Assembly: GCF_002105155.1 (NCBI RefSeq)
Contig: NW_019028989.1
Coordinates: 248,001-312,000, forward strand
Length of the DNA stretch: 64,000 nucleotides
Direction of reading: 5' to 3'
Source: Lobosporangium transversale
Taxonomy: Eukaryota; Mortierellomycota; Mortierellomycetes; Mortierellales; Mortierellaceae
Shown in pieces: positions 21,445-32,168 of this stretch (positions within the stretch are counted from its first letter, which is position 1; the number at the start of each line of letters is the position of its first letter). A program made the position numbers and the translations under genes. The notes under the pieces are model-generated. The model was not told where the DNA came from. It saw only the letters and a list, made by a program, of their open reading frames with translations, and did no database searches.

Positions 21445-23400
21445 ATGCCTCGGATCACATCTCAGGAGCTAGTCTCAGGAATCGTGCAGGAATGCCACAC
21501 TCAGTTCAGTAAACTTCCTAAGCATGGGAAGCCAGCCAAGAAGACCAATGGTCAGACAGAATGGACTATTCTTGCAGGAATTGTCATGGCAATTCCTGTA
21601 AACGACACTGAACAGAGTGCTGATAAAAAGGGCGAGGGAGATGAACTATGGGACATAGCATGTATATCACTTGCGTAAGTATTGAAGCATCGTTACTATT
21701 ATTTCGGTTACCTATCGAGTTTTCATCAAGATGTAGGGCGGGACACTGTTTGACGCAATGTCGTCTTCAACATATTAGAACAGGAAGCAAATGTTTACCT
21801 CAAAGCAAACTGAGTCCTCGTGGGGATGTCGTAAACGACTGCCACGCAGAAGTCCTTGCTCGCAGAGGATTTAACAGGTGTGTGAATCGAGGCACCACGT
21901 ACCGCTTAGTAGCACCAATCACTATTGTTACTAGGAAATCTTACTTTATTATATCTTTTGATCGCTATTTTCAAATCCGACAGATGGTGTCTGGCGCAAA
22001 TGCAATCGTGCATTGGCAATCCCGACAATCCCAAGAATATATTTCGCTATATAGGAGAGCAAAGTACAGGGCAGGGCGAGAAGTGGCCATTCTTCGAGCT
22101 TGTAAGCTCGCGTACTCAGTTCCATCTGTATGTCAGCCAGTCACCTTGTATGTACGACTTATAATAATAGCCCTTTAGATCTTCCGCTCAATCCAAGATG
22201 TCGAATGAATTGAGCCTAATATTAGCCATTGGTTATGGTTTATACACTAGGTGGCGATGCCACAACAGCCAGCCTTGCTTTGACTCAAACAGCAGAATCT
22301 AAACAAGCTTTCATGAATGGCCAAAAGCTACAGACTAACATGGGAACACGAATATTCGCACCAGCTCTTGAAATCGGAGTCGTGGGATCTAAACGCCAAC
22401 GCGAAAAGGATATTGAAAGCTTGCCAGTTGCTATAAAATGTCCAAGGCTTGATGAGATGGAAGATATCTCTACCGTTAGTGCGTCGCTAATTAATTGCGA
22501 TCATGTTCTTGAGCTTCGGCGGGGCCGGGTTGATTATGACTCAGTGGGTGTGCTGCGGACAAAACCTGGTCGAGTTGATTCAGAGCCAACCCTGTCCATG
22601 TCTTGTTCAGACAAGATTGCACGATGGAACGTCCTTGGAATCACCTCAGCATTAGTTGCGCCGTTTCTTAAACCTATTTTTTTGCAATCTATTGTGATTT
22701 GTGAGCTATTTGACACTACTGCACTTGAGAGAGCGCTTTTTGGCCGAATTAAGTGCTGCAGATGTTCTGATAATTCTTTACAGCCAACGCAACTGCATCC
22801 AATTGACATTCATAAGACTACATCCGTGTTCGAGTTCAGTAAAGAATCAATTACAGCAAAGAATGAACAAGAAGGGGTTATGACCCCTCCAGTTGCATGC
22901 CCTTCTAGTATGAATGTTAATTAATAGATTTTTCATGCTTATACTTGTTAAGGCATGCCAAGGCCTTACTGAATCATATGCATTTTATCTTTGCTAGCTC
23001 ACCTATCTAATATTCACTTGCTTTCATTGTAGGTATCTCATGGATCGCATCGGAGTCCTTGACAACGGAGGTCCTTGTGAATGGCTGTAAAGCTGGTGCA
23101 TCTGCTAGACAACCGCTACAGTCAAAATCAAGAAGTCGGCTCTGTAAACTTAATATGTTCAAAGCAAGTGTTGCTCTTTGGAAAAGTCTTCCCTCATTTA
23201 ATCTGAAATCTTCAAATCAAGACAATCTTGTGCAGCGTTTGATGAGCGAGGATTCAAGCAATATAATTTATGCAGATTGGAAAGCACAGACTTCAGAGTA
23301 TAATACTGTGAAGCAGCAGCTCTTTCAAGGCGTGTTCCAAAATTGGGTTAAAAACGATAAAACATTAGAAATGTTTAACGTTGATGGAGAAATAAAGTAA
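21445..23400 (+). CDS. TAD1: tRNA-specific adenosine deaminase 1 (A37, Tad1/ADAT1)
   Basis: Five exons with consistent phases: 21445-21674, 21779-21877, about 21986-22149, about 22252-22908 and about 23034-23400. The start [20 protein letters not shown] is favoured; an upstream in-frame ATG exists at 21373. The deaminase domain shows [20 protein letters not shown], the zinc/proton-shuttle motif [10 protein letters not shown], and [13 protein letters not shown] with the Cys ligand. Later blocks are [29 protein letters not shown] and [12 protein letters not shown], all typical of ADAR/ADAT1 enzymes. The C-terminal [20 protein letters not shown] also fits. The enzyme converts A37 of alanine tRNA to inosine. 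The coding start lies close to the PRP40 start on the other strand. Confidence 0.93.
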
Positions 23401-23528
23401 GCATCTTACATGCAGATTATAATTTAATGCAGTTGATGATACATTCCTGTAATATATAAATAGCTTTATGTGTAATAAAAAATCTTCTTTTGATAATGAG
23501 GATGAGTACTTTTTTTTTTTTTTTTTTT

Positions 23529-26500
23529 TTAAGTGGCTTCGTTAATGATTGTAAACGCATTCTTGTAGACATCGAGCATGGCCTTGCACTTTGCACGCTC
23601 TGCACAAAGATTATCATCCTCCTGGAGAAGGTCATTAAACAGTTCTTCCTTGTAAAGTGTGGCAACCAAACGATTTTGTACAGCTTCGCGCGAGTAATTC
23701 ACCAGTAGGTGCATGACAGCCTTCGGAACTAAGTCCTGGATTGATTTGCGTGTAATGTTGAAGTATGAAACAATAAGAGAGCGAATGAGCTGCGTCTCCA
23801 TATCCTCGCGTTCACTCAGGTTTGTGAGCTCCTCAACGTCCGATGCATGATCTAACTTCTTTTCATAATCGAGAGACTCTCCATCCAAAAGAGTCTTAGG
23901 CATGATCATCTCCTTAGCGACATTATGGACGTTCCCCGACTTGTAAGGATTTTCTTGGGGACCAGGGCGATCTATACGCGGCTGTGGACCACCAAAGAAA
24001 TAATTCAAAAACGTATCCTTACTACCAGTACTTGATCCATGAGGTGATCCGTTCAAAGATGCCATTGACACATTGCCGGATACACTATGCTGGGCCGAAT
24101 GACTCAATCTTTCGCGATCACCTCTCTCTGCAGCCTGTACAGAGAGATTGTTCAAATGGGCGGTGATTGTCTTCTCACCATTCTCCTCTCTGCTGATAGG
24201 GGAATCAGTACCATTACCGCCAGCCAAGGCCATGCTAACGGTGCTCAGCCTTCTCGTCCGGTCAATCTCCTTCTTTTTCTTCTGGGATGCTCTCTCGAGA
24301 GCCGACATGGCTCCTCCACCGCCGATAAAATCGGGATGGTTGGTGTTAATATAAGATCGTTGAATACTGATCAAACTCTCGACATACTCCGATGTAGGAC
24401 CAAGACGCTCTCGCAAGAGGTCAGACACAACTTCAATCAATTTTGCGTGAAATCTAGGGAAGCGAGCAAGATCCTGGAAAAAATTTTGATACTGTAAGAA
24501 ATCTTGCGTTCAAAGACAAGCTTAAACATACTATATATATATATAAAGGAGGGGGAGAGGGAAGAAGAGAAAAAGAAGGGTTTGTTACCTTTCCACCACA
24601 GTTATGACAGATCTTGACCAATTCCTCATAAGCCAACTCAACACATCTCAAACTAGGAGGCTCGAGAAGCTTGATCTGAGGCTTGACCAAAAGATCGAAT
24701 GCAATCTCTGGCACGAAAAGTGAGGGGCGTGGTCCTTTTGAGTTGCGAATGGCCGTACGGATATCCTGGACGGTCAAATTTTCGCAAGGGTTAACTGAAT
24801 CCAATGCAGCGCCAAAAACATTGTTGAAGATGTAATAAATCCTGGCGCCACCGCACAGTTCTTTGGTTGAAATATCTGCAGAGGTACCATCAATGGCAGC
24901 AACAAAATCGGTAGCGAACTTTGTAAGCAGTTGTAAAATCAATGTACCCTAAAATAATCATATATCAGACGACATAGTCAGTCCCAATTTTTAGACAGAA
25001 CTAGTAGCGAGGGATCTACATATGTTTAGTTTTTTTTTTTTACCCTGTGAGCCTTGCCAGTGAAGGTAGGATCACCATATGATGTTAATTCCTGTTGAGT
25101 CTGTCCTATCAGAGAGTTCAGCTTGGCTTTGATATCTGGCAATTTATCACGGATGTGATTCATCAAGATCTATCCAATTTAAAAGAAGGTAAAAAAAATG
25201 TATAAGTTGTAGTTTCAGCGTATTTCGACGCATCAATGCTGATGCATATCACATTCTCTACTTACAGTATTGAGGGTTTTTGCCAAAAAGTTAGTACCAC
25301 AGCGGTGAGCAATAGCGCGATATGCTGGGTGACTCTGGAAGAATTCGGTTTCACTTTTGAGTGCTTCCGCCATGGGCTTATTATTCTGAATATCAGCCTG
25401 ACTTCTGTTCACAACTCCGATGAAGCCCAGCTTGAGGGGATAAGCTCTTCCCGCAAGAATATCTAGAGAGTTGGTTCCTGCATCCATCAAATCCAGCTTT
25501 GTCAAGACACCAATAGTACGCTTTGCTTCGGGATCAACTTGGCGAGCAAGCTTGAGACTGTCCGAATTTGCAAGATCGACATTTGCAGGAGAGACGGCGA
25601 GAATAACACTATGTATTTTAGACAAATAAAGCGTTTTTTAATAAGCATTCATACATATAAACACATTCAGCAAAACTAATTAGCTGAATATATGGGTACG
25701 GCTTAAAATGTACGTAACCACTTTGGTCCTCCACCTCATTTTATTGATTACCTGTTAGGTTTGGTAATGTAATCCAGGATCAAAGTACGAGTTTGTTTTT
25801 CAATGTCCGTGGGTTGGTCACCTAATTTGGATAATCATTTTCAAATGAAAATATTTTAACAACAGTTGTCAGACATGTGAAAAGATCTTGATCGCCTCCT
25901 TTTGACAGTACTAGATGACTCTGCTTTTTTTTTTAAAAAAAAAAATAAAATAAAAAAATAAAAATAAAAAAACTTAATACATACCAACAGGGATCTAAAT
26001 TGCCAGTGTATTGAAAGAATGAACCAAAGTGATGATTGAGGTCATTTCGCTGTTAGTCATCAATAGCAGTTACACACCGCCATTCAAACAAAAGTACTTT
26101 TAGAATCAGCAGAAAAAACGAGGATGAGTAATATTACTTTGGTTACTCCAGGCAAATCGACCAGTGTCAAGTTGAGGACGTTCTTCGAAAAGATCTTGAG
26201 GTTAATGGGTGTCCTTGAGATACCCTTGTTCTGACCAGCGACTCGGGCAGTTTCGGCCTCAATTTCTTTACGGACTTCTTCAAAGTCAAAGAATTGTCTG
26301 TTGGGTAAGTGCAAGAATTCCGCACGATCAGGAGCATCATTCAATGTAGTATCGGAAGAATTGGATGATGGAGGCATGTTTCCGATATGTGTGTTGACGA
26401 GCTGTAAGACCAAGGGACGTCGAGTGACAATTCCGTTTCCTCTAGGTAAGAAGTCCTTTTGTACAATAGTCTCCAGTACTGACGACTTTCCAGACGATTG

Positions 26501-26599
26501 AGATCCGACGACAACGATCTGAGGTAAGTCGATCTGGTCGCTTCCGATGGTATTGAACACATCCTGAAGCTTATTGACAAGGGGAATTAGGTCATTCAT
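23529..26599 (-). CDS. DNM1: Dynamin-related GTPase Dnm1/Drp1 (mitochondrial and peroxisomal fission)
   Basis: The start [20 protein letters not shown] (26599) leads into the dynamin GTPase: P-loop [36 protein letters not shown], a 10-base microexon (25985-25994, reading IPV), [20 protein letters not shown], then [13 protein letters not shown] and [10 protein letters not shown]. The middle domain has [18 protein letters not shown]-type sequence and [12 protein letters not shown] variable insert near 24.2-23.9 kb ([20 protein letters not shown]) is typical of Dnm1/Drp1 rather than Vps1. The GED ends the protein: [20 protein letters not shown]...[17 protein letters not shown]. No PH or Pro-rich domain is seen, as expected. 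It would assemble on mitochondria for fission. Phases match at the introns checked. Confidence 0.93.
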
Positions 26600-27001
26600 T
26601 TTGTTAAATTAGTCCGTAAGCTTAGGTTGCACAAAAAAGGATGTTAAAGAAAGCCAGATGTTCGGAGTCGACGGATTCCTTGTGCCTGTCAATTGAGAAC
26701 AATAACAATTAAAGAAAAAAGAGAAGAAAAGAGAAGTAAAAGTATGAGTAATATGTAGCAAGGTGGCGAAACGGGAGAGGGGAGATGAGATTCCGTGTAA
26801 TCGTGCAGTGGTATGACTTGTTTGAATGTCTGTGATCAAAATAAAAATAATAAAAAATATGCGCGTGGCATGGAGCGGCTATGAGCATGGGTGTTTACAG
26901 GAACACGACACAAGTGTGCTTACCAAAACAAATAGTAATAAAAAAAAAAATAAGAAAAAAAAACACGGGGTTTTTTCTTCACTTCTGCACATTAAAATGT
27001 A
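26600..27001. other. Upstream region of DNM1 up to the transposon end
   Basis: Pyrimidine-rich on the DNM1 strand, otherwise without recognisable features. The TA at 27000-27001 is the left target duplication of the 5-kb element. Confidence 0.5.
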
Positions 27002-27197
27002 CACTCCTGTCTCACTCTTTTGCAAAATTTGCAAAAAAGTGGATTTTATATATGTTCTGCAACGCTCATTGGCTGGATTAACTTCAATTCAAAAATACTA
27101 TTGTAAAAAAAATCAAGCGATTCTATTGGCCTACTGTTTTTTCTCTAAAGGCAGGGAGACTTGCACTTACAGAGCCCTCATTCATGTGACCATTGAT
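27002..27197. repeat. Left terminal inverted repeat of the pogo-type element
   Basis: About 195 bp; identical to the reverse complement of the right end for 93 bases, then scattered substitutions and one- or two-base indels. It contains GCTCATTGGCTGG and TCTATTGGCC (CCAAT boxes in inverted form) and ends about 80 bp before the CRN start codon, so it may supply that gene's promoter. Confidence 0.92.
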
Positions 27198-27279
27198 GAA
27201 GGAGCGTCTCATTTGACAAAATAATCCTGCCCTTCTTTCTCACACAACACCCTCACACAACACCCACACTCAGGAAACT

Positions 27280-28733
27280 ATGACTAATAATCTTTCAATC
27301 TTCTGCATCCTCGACGGACACACGGTTTCGTCTTCTTTTTCCGTGGAGGTTGCACTTGGTGCCACTGTCGATAAGCTTAAAGAGTCCATCAAGGCCACAA
27401 TGAGTGCCGGGCTTGAGGGTGTAGATTCGAACACTCTTACCCTTTGGAAGGTCTCCATACCCGTTACCAAAGAAGACATGAACAAGGTCATTTCTCTGGA
27501 AGAACTGACTGACAAAGAGGTTCTACTCCCAACCACTCCACTCAGAGTTGCTTTTGAAGGACTGAAGGAAGGCGAATTTATCCACATATTCGTTCAATGT
27601 CCACCGAAAGGTACAACCCTACATTTATGAATTTCACTGCTTTTTATCCACGAGCGTCATATCATATCATACACTTATTTTCTACTCTTTCTCTTATTCA
27701 ATCATAGGACCTTCTCAACTGATGCTCAAGATCTATTTTCCGGAGAAGAAACAAAAGGTTTCCTGGACCACTAATCATACTACTGTCCTCCTCGAGGAGC
27801 TGAAGACCATTGTCATTAATAACCATGACGGCATTGATATCGGAAATGTAAAAATATCAATTCAGCATCGCCGAAGACTTTGCCACGCCTCGTCATTGCC
27901 AGAAACACCCGCCACCGACAAAGACCTGCGTAACATCCTCTGCACCTATTCCGAGAGGGGACTCGGAACGCTTTCCGTCCGTGTCCCAGACCATATTCAT
28001 CGTTCAGGTTCCAGGAGGTCTGCGAGCTTTCAACCCAGAAAAAATTCCTCTTGAAGAAATTTTCCCCGAGGAAGAGTCATCAGATAGAAAATTGGAGGCT
28101 CTGGCTGGGCTTTACGAACAATTGGCTACTTATCAAGAGACAAAGCGGCCTCGAGAGTCTGAAGCAGAGGTGTCCATTTGGGTCGGAGCCTTCCTCAGCC
28201 ATGCTCTAAATGTATACAAGGGTCAATTAATTTTAAGGGTGGAGAAAACATTGGAGGGTCAACGAGGACGCGGTTCCATTGACTTCGCATTCGAATCTCC
28301 AGACGACGCATTACTTCTTGGCGTTATTGAAGTAAAGCATGATGATTGGCTACAAGGGTTAGCACAAAACTTGGTCCAGTTAGAATCGTGTGCGGTGGCG
28401 CGCTTAGCAAAATACCCCTCTTCAAGCTCGAACATGAAGCGATCAATGTGCTATGGGATCATCACGACCGGCGCCCGCTGGCATTTCGTGAAATGTTATC
28501 TCGAGCCTCCGTCTGAAGTACTCAAGTTCCGATACTCCGATGCCCTATATTTTACCCTCGAAAGCGCAGATTGGAAGGATGAAGCAAGGAATATCCTCAT
28601 GCATCTCCTCAAGATGATCGAGGAAATGCTAATCATCGACAGCGAAAACAACAGAAGAAATCTCACGCCATCCATTCGTTCCAATGATTCTCTAGTCTCA
28701 TCCATACAAGTCAAAAAAAAGAAAAATTTATAA
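27280..28733 (+). pseudogene. Crinkler (CRN) protein gene with PD-(D/E)XK-like nuclease C-terminus, one frame break
   Basis: Exon 1 (27280-27610) encodes a CRN/ubiquitin-like header: MTNNLSIFCILDGHTVSS, NTLTLWKVSIPV and the closing block EFIHIFVQCPPKG (compare the HVLVxxP end of oomycete CRN headers). After a GT-AG intron, exon 2 (from 27708) reads LMLKIYFPEKKQKVSWTT and RGLGTLSVRV. Near 27980-28000 the frame moves by one base, and coding continues as QTIFIVQVPGGLRAFNPEKI to the stop at 28733. The C-terminal part has RGRGSIDFAF, then LLGVIEVKHDDWLQGLAQNL (Asp...Glu-x-Lys), the catalytic spacing of the restriction-nuclease-like fold found in many Crinkler-type effectors. It would be predicted to act on DNA in a nucleus if intact; this is inference. 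An alternative 85-base intron (27928-28012) would restore frame but delete a conserved block. No classical secretion signal is obvious. Confidence 0.72.
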
Positions 28734-28887
28734 ATCGCCGCATTGGCTTCTTTAAAACCCCCAATAACTTTTTTCAGATGACAGAATGACTATAAAGGAA
28801 GGGTCGTCGTTGACAACGTCTTGCCCATTTTCGAATGGAACTAGTAACAATTTTCAAAGTAAAGTTCCATAGTACCAAATTTAATTA

Positions 28888-31665
28888 TTATTTACCCCCA
28901 ATATTATGGGGCCGAAAGATTACGCCGGGAAATCTGGCCTTAATATGCGCATCAATCCGCTCCTCCTCCTCTCTACGTTCTTGTTCACGCTTCCGAACCC
29001 CCGCAACATACTCTCGGCTGGCCTCAAAGACATCGCTGCCAAGATGGGCATCGGCTAACAACTCAAGTTTTTCTTTGATCTCCTTGTACTCTCTTCCCCG
29101 CAACACCTGAGCCGCAGCCATGAGCTTGTCGTGCGCTTCGGGCCTATCTCCCTTTCGCCCTTGGTCTCCTCAGAGTCCGAATATGAAGAAATCGTCGTAG
29201 AGCTCAGTTGAATAATGACAGAAGGTTCCTCGCCACCTTCCTCCAACTCTGTATCACTAACCGCCACATGAAGGAACCTGCCGTGTTCATCAAATACAAG
29301 ATCTTTTTCGTCGCTGGAGCCGAGGAAATCATCATCGGAATCAGTTTCAGGATACTCGTAGAGCCCCAAAGAGTAATCTCCCTGCTGCTTGAAGTGCGCC
29401 TGGAAGTACTCGTTGCTTTCTTCTTGTTCTTCAATAAACTGGCAAAGAATGGGGGCCCCGTCAAGCAAGCTATGTAATGACGCCATCTCTTCCTCGTGCA
29501 TCAACTCTACCACAGTTTGAGGCACATGCTGGATACTTATTGAGTTTGACAGGACTGAGGGTTGAGGCATGTCAGATGGCAAAGACCGAAGCTCTGCATC
29601 CATGATGTCGTTCAGCTGATAAAGTGATAGAACATCGCTTCGGAAATATTCTAGCGCCTCAGCAATATCAGAGCCATCAGTTTCACTTGCCAAGAGTAGC
29701 TCCTTTTGCTTGTCTTCGAATATCGGAACATGGTGGAAACAATGTCGGATACACTCTTGTTTGACCTCATGCCAAGCCTTCACAATATAGCACCAGCCTT
29801 GGAGATTGGTGATCTTGTAAGGGCTACCTTCAACAGGATTTAACGCCTTCCGAGCCCTCTCAATCGCTGTTTTACGGAGGACGGAGGCTCGATACTTCCG
29901 CTTGAAAACAGCAATCACACCAACGTCAAGCGGCTGCGTAACAGAGGTGGAGTTGGGTGGAAGCGCCAACAACTGAATACTCGGATACAATTGAGGATAC
30001 CTCGATGCGAGAGTATGCGCTGGGGCATTGTCCATCAGTAGCAGGATGCGACGAGAAGGATCGGCTCTCGTAATTGAATCATGAAAGCATTTGAGCCAAT
30101 AAAGGAAAAGTACCCCTGTCATGTAGTCGGCACGTTTGTGAAGATCGATTTTTCTGTATCCATCTGGAAGACCATTTAACAATTGATTAAGAACATCTCC
30201 CAAGGCTTTGGTAAGTGTCTCTGATGACAAAGGCTGGATGTCAACATCTTGCATTAAAACCTTGTTTTGTTTAAAGTCTTTCGGCAAATGCTGGGCTAAA
30301 ATACATAAATAAAAGAAAGAAAAAACGCATGATAAGCATGGCAAAGAAGCAAGAGACATCACTAAGATACACTACCTCCTTACCCATGATGAAAGGCTTG
30401 CGTTTATCAGTTCCCAGAGCATTGGAGCAGAACAATATGGACACTCTTGAGCTTGCAGGCTTTGTGCCTGCTTTCAGTTCCTCAGCCGGGTCAAAGGTCC
30501 ATTGCGTAACGGTCTGTAGAAAGAGACCTGTCTCGTCCGCATTGTAAATATCAGCTAACGAAAACTGGGAAGTAATCTTTTTGATATTTGCAATCTGAGG
30601 CGCAAGTTTGGCAAGATCGACAGAGCCTGCTTCTCCCTTCAATCAATGATATGAGAAGCCCCAAGCCTTGGTGAAAGATGAGTTTGAAAATTTTGGTCTT
30701 GGGAACTTCAATCCACCATTACGCAATGAGAGCATCGTGTAGATTTCATTTGCCATAAATCGCAACAAAGAGTAATCGACAGGTAAACGCATACGCCTCA
30801 CGGCAAGGACCAGCTCTGTTAGAACCAGCTCTACCGGATAGAATTCACGGATTGATCCTCTGACATTATACCTGGAATCCAGCAAACCTTCGGGCATTGA
30901 TTTGAGCACAGTTCTTTTAGTAAGAAGGTGCGAAATGAATCGGGAAGGCAGATTCATCTTCTTCTCGAACTGTGATGTACTGGGTTTAATCGGTACCATT
31001 GCACACTTCTCGCAGTAGTCATCATATTCCGCCAGAATTTGCAGCTGTTGCCTCAGGGTCATCCTATTGCATTTATTATTTTGTGATAATGCAGGCAGAA
31101 TAGGCCTTGGCGTTCTTAGTCCTTCCTGGATGGTACCTGCATGAGAAGTTGTGAGGAGCACATTGCTTCTACTTCTCCTTGCACGTTTAGTATCACTTCT
31201 GTTTTTGTTTCTACTCTGCCGGCTGATATTAAGACTAGCGCTGTTATCGTCACCCTTACTAGTGTTGTCATTGTAGACTTGGAGAGGTTGGATGGGTTGG
31301 AAAGGCCGAATGGCTCGGAAAGGTCTAGATACAATTGGTGGATTAGTACTAAGTGGTGAGATAGAGACGGCAGAACTGTCGTTCCCGCCTCTGCCGACGT
31401 TGGATCGGCTTTCACTATTATTGATATAGCCTGATCGTATATTTTGAGGCGTTCCAGACATAGTTAGCCCATTGGACGTGTCATAAACTGGTGTGTGCGA
31501 GATGATATTGCCTGACCTGTTGCTGGTCCTGGTACGAGCACTATTGCTGCTGCTGTTGCCGTTGATGTTGATGTTGCTGGCCATTTTAAGGACTAAATCG
31601 GATCGTAGTAAAGGTGGATAAGCATTGATTCCTCGGCTACATGGATCAGGTAGCCCTTGCAGCAC
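28888..31665 (-). pseudogene. pogo/CENP-B-type transposase gene, with in-frame stop and frame break
   Basis: The N-terminal part (31665-30643) has a long Ser/Asn-rich leader, then CENP-B-like helix-turn-helix regions (MTLRQQLQILAEYDDYCEKC, and a second domain ending PKFSNSSFTKAWGFSYH). It stops at TGA (30645-30643). Immediately after, in the same frame, the DDE_1 domain continues: GEAGSVDLAKLAP, IYNADETGLFLQ (first Asp), an intron, LLLMDNAPAHT (second Asp) and NSTSVTQPLDVGVIAVFKRK (third Asp). This is the DDxD pattern of pogo-like enzymes. An acidic region (SEETKGERE) follows; near 29170 the frame changes, and the true C-terminus seems to continue as HDKLMAAAQVLRGREYKEIK to 28888. The HTH/DDE junction looks shortened. 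As read here the enzyme would be truncated. Confidence 0.8.
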
Positions 31666-31849
31666 TCAAAGTTTGCAAAGAAGCACATTACTAACCTGAC
31701 GTGTGTTTACGATGTCTGTAATTGAGAAAAGATATCATTACAGCCATGGATTACTTTTGTCATATATATATTTTTTTTTGCTGGATACAGGTTTGTAAGC
31801 AGGATTTTTATTCTCTGCAAGTTAATGTGGTGCTATGGTGGGGAACTTT

Positions 31850-32047
31850 ATCAAAGGTCACATGAAATGAGTGCTCTGTAACTGCAAGTTTCCCTGCCTT
31901 TAGAGAGAAAATAGTAAGCCAATAGAATCACTTGATTTTTTTTTACAATAGTACTTTTGAATTGAAGTTAATCCAGCCAATGAGCGTTGCAGAACATATA
32001 TAAAATCCACTTTTTTGCAAATTTTGCAAAAGAGTGAGACAGGAGTG
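31850..32047. repeat. Right terminal inverted repeat of the pogo-type element
   Basis: Reverse complement of 27002-27197, ending CAGGAGTG before TA at 32048-32049. It lies upstream of the transposase on its coding strand, mirroring the left end upstream of the CRN gene. Confidence 0.92.
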
Positions 32048-32168
32048 TATTGGATGATTGGATTGGCTCTTTTTGTCCATTCAAAAATGGCATATCTGAT
32101 TCCCTTTTACGTGATACAGCCGTACGTGAATGAAAAAAATTACAAAGTGTGCAAAAAATTTATTAACT

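Larger units (their letters stand above)
27002..32047. mobile_element. 5,046-bp pogo/CENP-B-type transposon carrying a Crinkler gene
   Basis: The left end CACTCCTGTCTCACTC and the right end (its reverse complement) are flanked by TA at 27000-27001 and 32048-32049. The first 93 bases of the two ends are identical and similarity extends to about 195 bp. TA duplications and a CENP-B/DDE_1-type transposase inside fit the pogo branch of Tc1/mariner. The interior holds two convergent genes: a CRN gene with a nuclease-like C-terminus (plus strand) and the transposase (minus strand). No other gene was seen. The unit lies between DNM1 and UTP3 and interrupts neither coding region. Confidence 0.9.
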
